NCBI GenBank assembly: GCA_945837185.1
Contig: CAMAMZ010000054.1
Coordinates: 1 to 12,415 of the forward strand
Direction of reading: 5' to 3'
DNA from: an uncultured Bacteroidales bacterium
GTDB lineage: Bacteria; Bacteroidota; Bacteroidia; Bacteroidales; Bacteroidaceae
DNA: 12,415 nucleotides
Numbering within the stretch: the first letter of the stretch is position 1; each line of letters begins with the position of its first letter. A program made the position numbers and the translations under genes. Shown piece by piece: positions 7,345 through 12,415 of this stretch. Under the pieces are notes generated by a model. It saw only the letters and a program-made list of their open reading frames with translations, did no database searches and was not told where the DNA came from.

Positions 7345-8293
7345 TAGTATTAAGGCCGAGGCTAAACGTCTCGGCTTTTTTGCTGTTGGCATAGCCAAGG
7401 CTGAGCCTGTGTCGGAGACTTACGCGCAACAGTATAGGGAAAGTATGCGGCGTGGTGATTTGGCCGATATGGGCTATTTGTACGAGCACATTGACATGAG
7501 ACTCGACCCAAGATTGCTCATGCCTGGAGTAAAGAGTATTGTAAGCGTGGCACTGAACTACACACCGGCTATGAACCTGCCGAAAGATAGCTACCATATT
7601 GCTGCCTATGCCTTGGGAAAAGACTATCATGATGTGGTGAAACATAAGTTATGGCAATTGGCCGAAGGGATAGGGCTCAGCGAAGGATTTCGGTGCTTTG
7701 TTGACACGGCACCTGTTCTGGAACGCTATTGGGCTCAGCAGGCCGGCATGGGTTGGATTGGACATAACCAGCAACTTATTATACCCAATGCTGGCAGCAT
7801 GTTCTTTTTAGGTGAACTATTCCTTGCCTTCGAACTGGATTACGACACACCCATGTCATCGCAGTGCGGTGCATGCCACCGGTGCATAGAGGCTTGCCCT
7901 ACGCATGCGCTTAGCATGGAAACAACAGATGGCAATCATGATGTATCAAAGGAACAGGCATGCAGATTTGATGCCAGGAAATGCCTCAGCTATCAAACCA
8001 TAGAAAATAGAGGTGACCTATCAGAATGTGCCCAACAGAAAATAGGCAACAGGATATACGGATGCGACAACTGTCAACTGGCTTGTCCTTATAACCGACA
8101 AGCTCCTGCAACAACGATACCTGAGTTTATGCCTTCACAACAACTTCTTGACATGAAACGAACCGACTGGAATAACCTTACGGTGCAGGACTATCGTGCG
8201 TTATTTAAAGGAAGCGCCGTAAAACGTGCGAAGTTCGACGGTTTACGGCGCAATATCGATGCGGTTATTGCATACTATAAACGACATCCATGA
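7322..8293 (+). CDS. queG: Epoxyqueuosine reductase QueG (short form)
   Basis: Reduces epoxyqueuosine to queuosine in the wobble position of tRNAs with GUN anticodons, using cobalamin and two [4Fe-4S] clusters in the cytosol. The 323 residues contain the N-terminal DUF1730-type domain, FVDTAPVLERYWA with D128 at the position of the proposed general acid, and two ferredoxin-like cysteine groups: C182-x2-C185-x2-C188-x3-C192-P and C248-x2-C251-x3-C255-P. The protein ends after the conserved GSAVKRAK/GLRRN segment and lacks a C-terminal HEAT extension, so it is a short version. The start at 7322 lies inside the deacetylase gene (23-nt overlap). It is kept because the N-terminal helix begins at once and the next ATGs would remove conserved sequence. 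An AGAAGGA sits only 1 nt from the ATG, too close for standard use. The 3' end overlaps glmM on the other strand by 29 bp. Confidence 0.95.
   Translation: MNLKSLSDSIKAEAKRLGFFAVGIAKAEPVSETYAQQYRESMRRGDLADMGYLYEHIDMRLDPRLLMPGVKSIVSVALNYTPAMNLPKDSYHIAAYALGKDYHDVVKHKLWQLAEGIGLSEGFRCFVDTAPVLERYWAQQAGMGWIGHNQQLIIPNAGSMFFLGELFLAFELDYDTPMSSQCGACHRCIEACPTHALSMETTDGNHDVSKEQACRFDARKCLSYQTIENRGDLSECAQQKIGNRIYGCDNCQLACPYNRQAPATTIPEFMPSQQLLDMKRTDWNNLTVQDYRALFKGSAVKRAKFDGLRRNIDAVIAYYKRHP
8214..8251 (-). terminator. Putative intrinsic terminator of glmM, embedded in queG
   Basis: GCGCCGTAAA at 8214-8223 is perfectly complementary to TTTACGGCGC at 8242-8251. Three inner pairs can form (8225-8227 with 8238-8240). 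On the minus strand the stem begins 13 nt after the glmM stop and is followed by TTCCTTTAAATAA, a broken T tract. On the plus strand no T tract follows, so it would act for glmM, not queG. Both arms lie in codons of the conserved QueG C-terminal segment, so part of the symmetry may come from the protein sequence. Confidence 0.45.
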
Positions 8294-9650
8294 GTTTCTT
8301 GCCGAGGGCATCGGCTGCCTCCATGGTAGCTGCTTCGCTATAGACACGAATAATCGGCTCTGTATTACTCTTGCGGAGGTGCACCCAACAATCGGGGAAA
8401 TCGAGCTTCACGCCGTCAATGTCGGTTACTGTCACATCCTCTTCACGACCATACAACTCCTTCACTTTTACAAGAATAGCATCAACATCGGTTTCGGGGG
8501 TTAAGTCAATACGGTTCTTGGCTATATAATAATTGGGGAAGGTTTTCCGCAATTCACTTGCCTTCAAACCTTTTTGTGCCAAGGAAGAGAGGAAGAGGGC
8601 AATGCCTACCAATGCGTCACGTCCATAATGGCTATCAGGATAGATTACACCGCCATTGCCTTCACCACCTATAACAGCCTGCACGGCTTTCATCTTTGTT
8701 GTGACATTTACTTCTCCTACAGCTGCCGCATAATAAGTTCCTCCATGGCGCTCTGTAACATCACGCAATGCGCGTGTGCTGCTCAAATTGCTCACGGTGT
8801 TGCCTTTCACATGGTCTAAGATATAGTCGGCCACCGTAACCAATGTATATTCTTCGCCATACATCTCTCCGTCTTCCTGAATGAATGCCAGGCGGTCTAC
8901 ATCAGGGTCAACAACTACACCTAAGTCATAGTTGCCTTTCTTCACCTCCTCCATGATGCCTTGCAGGTTCTTGGCCAATGGCTCTGGATTATGGGCAAAG
9001 TCACCATTGGGAACATCGTTGAGCACAGTGCAGTCAACACCCAATGCCTTAAACAAATCGGGCAAAATAACAGCACCTACAGAGTTGATGGCATCAACGA
9101 CAACTTTAAAGCCCGCTTTGCGAATAGCTTCCACGTCTACCAATGGCAATGCCAGCACACTCTCAATATGACGTTGGTTGAAGGAATCATCTTTGATATA
9201 ATGACCCAAATGCTCTACATCAGCATAGGTGAAGTCTTCACGTTCTGCAATACTGAGCACCTCACCTCCATCGGCAGCAGTAAGGAACTCTCCTTCATTG
9301 TTCAGCAATTTCAGCGCATTCCATTGACGAGGATTATGACTGGCTGTTACAATGATTCCGCCATCAGCACCGGCCCATTTCACAGCCAACTCTGTAGTGG
9401 GTGTGGTGGCCAAGCCAATATCAATAACATCATAGCCCATACCCATCAGGGTTCCACACACTACATTAGCCACCATCTCGCCAGAGATACGGGCATCACG
9501 ACCTACTACAATCTTTTTCGTCTTGCCAGTACGGGCAATGAACGTAGCATAGGCAGAGGTGAACTTCACGATGTCTAATGGGTTCAGCGTGTCACCGGTT
9601 CTGCCACCGATAGTACCTCTGATTCCAGAAATTGATTTGATTAACGTCAT
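8265..9650 (-). CDS. glmM: Phosphoglucosamine mutase / phosphomannomutase-family enzyme
   Basis: An alpha-D-phosphohexomutase of 461 residues, close to the usual length. GlmM turns glucosamine-6-phosphate into glucosamine-1-phosphate for UDP-GlcNAc, peptidoglycan and LPS synthesis. Visible sites are the N-terminal SGIRGT, the phosphoserine loop TASHNP at 102-107 (S104), the magnesium loop DPDVDR at 248-253 (D248, D250, D252), the sugar loop GGEGNGG at 328-334, and the phosphate loop RKSNTEP at 426-432. The last two differ from textbook GlmM (GEQSGH-like and RxSGTEP) and look more like phosphomannomutase/phosphoglucomutase or archaeal types. The substrate is therefore less certain than the fold, although this form is routinely named GlmM in Bacteroides relatives. 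The start MTLIKSISGIRGT is as in homologues. It lies 36 nt after the DUF4827 gene with no promoter seen between, so it is probably co-transcribed with it. Its 3' end overlaps queG by 29 bp. Confidence 0.88.
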   Translation of the reverse strand: MTLIKSISGIRGTIGGRTGDTLNPLDIVKFTSAYATFIARTGKTKKIVVGRDARISGEMVANVVCGTLMGMGYDVIDIGLATTPTTELAVKWAGADGGIIVTASHNPRQWNALKLLNNEGEFLTAADGGEVLSIAEREDFTYADVEHLGHYIKDDSFNQRHIESVLALPLVDVEAIRKAGFKVVVDAINSVGAVILPDLFKALGVDCTVLNDVPNGDFAHNPEPLAKNLQGIMEEVKKGNYDLGVVVDPDVDRLAFIQEDGEMYGEEYTLVTVADYILDHVKGNTVSNLSSTRALRDVTERHGGTYYAAAVGEVNVTTKMKAVQAVIGGEGNGGVIYPDSHYGRDALVGIALFLSSLAQKGLKASELRKTFPNYYIAKNRIDLTPETDVDAILVKVKELYGREEDVTVTDIDGVKLDFPDCWVHLRKSNTEPIIRVYSEAATMEAADALGKKLMDVVYSMQ

Positions 9651-9686
9651 AAGTCTTATTAAGTTGGATTAATTGCTTTCTTGAAT

Positions 9687-10325
9687 TTATCTTCCTCGCT
9701 GAAAGGTGATATCATAGAGGCAGGGATACACATACTGCGATGCGTCTGCCTGACCTTGTGAGGCGGGAACTATCAGTCTCACCTTTGCTATTTCTTCATC
9801 AGGATCAGATTGCCTACCTATATTAATATAGGTGAAAGGAACCAACCATCCTCCAGGTACAGAGGTACTGCCATAATACGTGCTCATCAAGCTCTCGCCA
9901 CTTACGAAAGAAGCTGTGAAGGTGCCGTAGTTATTTGTTACCGACATTTTTTCAGGCAGCGATGCCATAGATGGGACATCGTTCAAGAGCTGCAAGGAAT
10001 CCGTGATCAAATTTCGTTCACGAAAACGACACAGCACATAGGCCGTTTCTTCGTGTTGCAACTTTTCTCCGCATCCATTCCTTATAATCTGCATATACAC
10101 ACCATTGCTTTGGAAAAGCACAAACTCATTTTTCGAAACGTCAGTGGTGTAGTTATTTGCTTTGAATTGCGCCTCGCTAATGACGGTTACCGCAGAATCA
10201 GCAATATATTTACTGATAACAGCACGCTCCTTTGCGCGCTTCTCTGCATAGGTTTCTGTATCATCACACGACATAAACACCGTAAATCCTACTGCGAGTA
10301 GGAAAAGGTATGCTAACTTATTCAT
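9687..10325 (-). CDS. DUF4827-type lipoprotein, possible FKBP-like fold
   Basis: A 212-residue exported lipoprotein. The hydrophobic segment at about 4-17 ends in VFMSC, a relaxed Bacteroidota lipobox, with the lipid-bearing Cys at position 20. The mature protein starts CDDTET. Acidic residues straight after the Cys resemble the Bacteroidota lipoprotein surface-export signal, so it may face outward on the outer membrane. I recognise the remainder as a DUF4827-like protein, a family largely limited to Bacteroidales and often located beside this mutase gene; this comes from memory and was not checked. The pattern of strands around NGVYMQIIRNGCGEKL and the later YVYPCLYDITF suggests an FKBP-like fold without an obvious prolyl-isomerase site. 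Function is unknown. A -7 box and a short inverted repeat lie just upstream, and glmM follows 36 nt downstream. Confidence 0.75.
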   Translation of the reverse strand: MNKLAYLFLLAVGFTVFMSCDDTETYAEKRAKERAVISKYIADSAVTVISEAQFKANNYTTDVSKNEFVLFQSNGVYMQIIRNGCGEKLQHEETAYVLCRFRERNLITDSLQLLNDVPSMASLPEKMSVTNNYGTFTASFVSGESLMSTYYGSTSVPGGWLVPFTYINIGRQSDPDEEIAKVRLIVPASQGQADASQYVYPCLYDITFQRGR

Positions 10326-10330
10326 CTTTA

Positions 10331-10361
10331 TCAGGTTTATACATCAAAAAAAATAACCTGA
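10331..10361 (-). promoter_or_regulatory. Short inverted repeat at the start of the lipoprotein gene transcript
   Basis: TCAGGTT (10331-10337) and AACCTGA (10355-10361) are perfect 7-nt inverted copies, extendable to 9 pairs with one bulged T. The outer edge is 5 nt from the ATG (10325). The far arm adjoins the -7 box at 10362-10369, so it would cover the expected start site. It could be an operator or a 5' leader hairpin; the sequence does not decide. Confidence 0.35.
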
Positions 10362-10369
10362 CAAAGGTA
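10362..10369 (-). promoter_or_regulatory. Bacteroidota -7 promoter box (TACCTTTG) for the lipoprotein-glmM pair
   Basis: Read on the minus strand this is TACCTTTG, an exact TAnnTTTG. It lies 36 nt upstream of the lipoprotein ATG, giving a leader of about 30 nt. No TTTG is present at the -33 position, which falls within the left arm of the 14-bp inverted repeat at 10384-10397. I infer that it drives both the lipoprotein gene and glmM. Confidence 0.55.
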
Positions 10370-10383
10370 AGCATAAAATCTGA

Positions 10384-10451
10384 ATTAGCGATGCGTTTTA
10401 CGTTTTTTATTATACCCCATGGTAGTTTTCACTTCGTAACGCATCGCTAAT
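10384..10451 (-). repeat. 14-bp inverted repeat enclosing 40 nt, downstream of pyrD
   Basis: ATTAGCGATGCGTT (10384-10397) and AACGCATCGCTAAT (10438-10451) are perfect inverted copies. The stem can gain three more pairs (ACG 10400-10402 with CGT 10435-10437) across a 2-nt bulge. Within the loop, TACC (10413-10416) and GGTA (10421-10424) form a small second hairpin. The element begins 10 nt after the pyrD stop. On the minus strand only TCAGATTTTATG follows, a weak T tract. A long-loop terminator, a small mobile palindrome or an invertible segment are all possible. It fills most of the 136-nt gap between pyrD and the lipoprotein gene. Confidence 0.8.
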
Positions 10452-10461
10452 ACTTTATGAA

Positions 10462-11373
10462 TCAACTATTCACAGCACCAATAATCTCGTGAATAGAGTT
10501 GCATCCATGACGGTCGAGCCAGTCATTAATCCCTAATTTCACTTTATAGGAAATTGCCGGATCAACAAAATTGGCGGTACCTATTTCTATTGCGGTAGCG
10601 CCCGCCATAAAGAATTCTATGGCATCCTCAGCACTGCTAATACCTCCCAAACCAATCACAGGAATCTTTACCGCACGTGCCACTTGCCAAACCATACGTA
10701 CAGCCACAGGTTTCACGGCAGGGCCACTTAAACCGCCTGTACCGATGCTTAACCTTGAACACCTACGTTCAATGTCGATAGACATTCCCATAAGGGTGTT
10801 GATCAAGGATACACTATCAGCACCTTCTGCTTCACAAGCTCGAGCAATATCGGCTATACTGGTTACATTCGGAGAGAGTTTCACGATCAACGTTTTGCTG
10901 TAACGCTCTCTAACAGCCTTCACCACACTGGCTGCTCCCTGGCAAGTAACACCAAAAGCCATACCTCCGTCTTTTACATTCGGACAAGATATATTAAGTT
11001 CTATGGCTGGAATGTTTGGCAACTCATCAATACGCGCGGCACAAGCTGCATAATCCTCGGGAGAGCTTCCACTAACGTTCACGATCATTCGCGTATTCAA
11101 ATCCTTTATTTGAGGGTAAATATGCGAACAGAAATAATCAACACCTTTATTTTGCAAACCCACACAATTCAACATCCCCGATGCCACTTCTGCCATGCGA
11201 GGATAATCATTTCCTTGGCGAGGGGCAAGTGTTGTTCCTTTCACGATGATGCCACCCAATTCCTCTATGGGCATCAAATCAGCATATTCCAAACCATAAC
11301 CAAAAGTACCCGAGGCAGTAAGAACCGGATTCTTCAGCTCCAGGTTATGAATCTTTACATTTAAAGCTGCCAT
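10462..11373 (-). CDS. pyrD: Dihydroorotate dehydrogenase B, catalytic subunit
   Basis: Oxidises dihydroorotate to orotate, the fourth step of pyrimidine synthesis, in the cytosol. It is the FMN-bearing half of the class 1B enzyme and passes electrons to PyrK and on to NAD. The length of 303 residues is normal. Visible marks are NPVLTASGTFGYG near the N terminus, VKGTTLAPRQGN, NCVGLQNKG, NISCPN with Cys130 as the class 1 catalytic base, the conserved INTLMGMSID, GGLSGPAVKP, and the FMN phosphate-binding stretches GLGGISS and AIEIGTANF. The Cys, in place of a class 2 Ser, and the adjacent pyrK both support class 1B. The ATG at 11373 lies inside pyrK (13-nt overlap), which suggests translational coupling. 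A large inverted repeat follows the stop. Confidence 0.97.
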   Translation of the reverse strand: MAALNVKIHNLELKNPVLTASGTFGYGLEYADLMPIEELGGIIVKGTTLAPRQGNDYPRMAEVASGMLNCVGLQNKGVDYFCSHIYPQIKDLNTRMIVNVSGSSPEDYAACAARIDELPNIPAIELNISCPNVKDGGMAFGVTCQGAASVVKAVRERYSKTLIVKLSPNVTSIADIARACEAEGADSVSLINTLMGMSIDIERRCSRLSIGTGGLSGPAVKPVAVRMVWQVARAVKIPVIGLGGISSAEDAIEFFMAGATAIEIGTANFVDPAISYKVKLGINDWLDRHGCNSIHEIIGAVNS

Positions 11374-12137
11374 AACAATTTCTTAATATTAAACACCGGA
11401 CCTTCTTTACAAACGCACAAATTACCTTCCACAGTCTTTTCTACGCAGCACAAACAGGCTCCCAAACCACATGCCATTAAATTTTCAAGCGACACCTCGC
11501 ATACAACATCTGCTTTCGTAGCATAGCGTGCCACAGCTACCATCATAGGCTTAGGACCGCAACAGCAGATGCGGTCGAACCGCTCTTCGTTCAATAAAGA
11601 ATGATTGGTCACAAATCCCTTTTCACCATAACTGCCATCTTCCGTTGTTACATACACCTCGCCAACTTGGGAAAAAGCATCCATCTGCAACAAATCCTTA
11701 GCGCTTCGGGCACCTAAAAGGAATACAGGAACACCTCCCATATCTTTAATCTTTTGACCAAGGTAAAGCAAAGGGGCTACGCCTACACCACCACCCACAA
11801 GCAGGCACCGCTCAGCAGGACTTTGCGGCAAGGTGAAACCCTTGCCCAAAGGTAACAAACAGTTCAACTTATCACCTTTTGATAATTGGGCAAGCTTACG
11901 AGTTCCTTCGCCTATGGCTGCCACCAACAACCATACCTGGTTGCTTTGGGCATCATAGAAATGGATAGAGATGGGACGACGTAAATAGGTTGCAGGCGAA
12001 TTATCGACCCTTACCTCAACAAACTGACCGGGCTCCATGAAGGGCAGAGGAGCATCATGTGTTAGTTTTATGAGCACATACTTCTCATTTAACTGCTCTA
12101 CTGAAACAACATCCAGGTCTAAACACTTTTTTTTCAT
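11361..12137 (-). CDS. pyrK: Dihydroorotate dehydrogenase B, electron-transfer subunit
   Basis: Carries FAD and a [2Fe-2S] cluster and moves electrons from PyrD to NAD. With the start at 12137 it has 258 residues: an FAD-binding barrel with RRPIS at 53-57, an NAD-binding domain with GGGVGVAP from 115, and a C-terminal cluster motif. The probable ligands are C223, C228, C231 and C243, matching the Cx4Cx2C...C pattern before GPVF. Two further Cys, C230 and C241, lie among them. The open frame extends to an ATG at 12203, but that codon is upstream of the -7 box at 12184-12191 and so should not be in the transcript. ATG 12152 (263 residues) remains possible. I prefer 12137 because MKKKCLDL matches how I recall homologues beginning, and GGAAAA lies about 7 nt upstream. 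The gene overlaps pyrD by 13 nt. Confidence 0.95.
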   Translation of the reverse strand: MKKKCLDLDVVSVEQLNEKYVLIKLTHDAPLPFMEPGQFVEVRVDNSPATYLRRPISIHFYDAQSNQVWLLVAAIGEGTRKLAQLSKGDKLNCLLPLGKGFTLPQSPAERCLLVGGGVGVAPLLYLGQKIKDMGGVPVFLLGARSAKDLLQMDAFSQVGEVYVTTEDGSYGEKGFVTNHSLLNEERFDRICCCGPKPMMVAVARYATKADVVCEVSLENLMACGLGACLCCVEKTVEGNLCVCKEGPVFNIKKLLWQL

Positions 12138-12183
12138 ATCATTATTTTCCATATCAATATTTACAGTGCAGACTACATTTATG

Positions 12184-12214
12184 CAAAGATAATGCAAAAC
12201 CAAGACAAAACAAA
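12184..12214 (-). promoter_or_regulatory. Complete Bacteroidota promoter for pyrK-pyrD
   Basis: On the minus strand, TTTG at 12214-12211 is followed after 19 nt by TATCTTTG at 12191-12184. This fits the Bacteroidota sigma factor consensus TTTG-N19-21-TAnnTTTG exactly. Transcription would start near 12177, about 40 nt before the preferred pyrK ATG. A second TTTG at 12209-12206 overlaps the spacing window. The whole promoter lies inside the proximal copy of the tandem repeat. Confidence 0.75.
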
Positions 12215-12415
12215 ACGAACGCGATGGTTTTTGTTATTGAGGTGCAGCTTATCTTCTCTAAAGACAATACAAAACGAAGACAATGCAAAACGAACACGAT
12301 TATTTCTGCTTTTGAGGTGCCAGCTTATCTCCTCAGGAAACAATAACTGAAGACAAAACAAACACGATTATTTCTGCTTTTGAGGTGCCAGCTTATCTCC
12401 TCCAAAGACAATGCA
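12184..12415. repeat. Degenerate tandem repeat array of 68-76 nt units upstream of pyrK
   Basis: Three units and the start of a fourth can be aligned: 12184-12258 (75 nt), 12259-12334 (76 nt), 12335-12402 (68 nt) and 12403-12415 (cut by the window edge). The best conserved core is GAGGTGCCAGCTTATCTCCT, identical in units 2 and 3 and altered at three places in unit 1. CACGATTATTTCTGCTTTTG is also identical in units 2 and 3. Unit 3 is shortened at its left end. Unit lengths are not multiples of three, so the minus-strand open frame across them (12179-12361) is not a conserved repeat protein. No gene is seen from 12153 to the end of the window. Confidence 0.85.

Noticed and set aside
8961..9578. 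205-residue plus-strand frame opposite glmM
   Set aside because: It is antisense to a clear phosphohexomutase and shows no domain or plausible start context.
12179..12361. Minus-strand frame with apparent 25-residue repeats rich in Phe, Arg and Asn
   Set aside because: The underlying DNA units are 75, 76 and 68 nt, so the frame is not kept from copy to copy, and it overlaps the pyrK promoter.
12184..12415. Possible CRISPR array
   Set aside because: Whole units of about 70 nt are similar to each other. There are no short constant repeats separated by unique spacers, and no cas genes are seen.

Overview
The window looks like chromosomal DNA from a Bacteroidales bacterium, most likely Prevotella/Segatella or a close relative. 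Three things point there: the gene content (DUF2723 membrane protein, DUF4827 lipoprotein, short QueG, PyrK-PyrD class 1B pair), promoters of the Bacteroidota type (TTTG / TAnnTTTG), and weak or absent Shine-Dalgarno sequences. This is inference from protein families and motifs; no search was run.

The first two thirds run on the plus strand. Bases 1-206 are the 3' end of a gene whose protein ends in a Gly/His/Cys/Glu repeat tail, most like a SlyD-type FKBP prolyl isomerase. aroC (chorismate synthase, 219-1301) follows after 12 nt. A membrane-anchored GH25 lysozyme with MORN repeats (1318-3231) comes 16 nt later. After a 162-nt gap with a promoter-like box, a tight second cluster holds a 1110-residue DUF2723 (GT-C-like) membrane protein (3394-6726), a NodB-type polysaccharide deacetylase (6733-7344) and queG (epoxyqueuosine reductase, 7322-8293). 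The gaps are 6 nt and then a 23-nt overlap, so these three are probably one transcript.

The last third runs on the minus strand and reads toward the first part. In transcription order it is pyrK (11361-12137), pyrD (10462-11373, overlapping pyrK by 13 nt), a DUF4827 lipoprotein (9687-10325), and glmM/phosphomannomutase (8265-9650). PyrK and PyrD form the NAD-linked dihydroorotate dehydrogenase of pyrimidine synthesis. A full Bacteroidota promoter precedes pyrK, and another -7 box precedes the lipoprotein-glmM pair. The glmM and queG genes overlap tail to tail by 29 bp. A 10-bp perfect hairpin inside the queG coding sequence lies where a glmM terminator would be expected.

Most genes are housekeeping. 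I do not see a clear new multi-gene system. The most unusual signals are non-coding: (1) an array of 68-76 nt tandem repeats upstream of pyrK, whose proximal copy supplies the pyrK promoter and differs by one base in the -7 box from another copy; (2) a 14-bp inverted repeat enclosing 40 nt between pyrD and the lipoprotein gene; (3) the putative glmM terminator embedded in queG.
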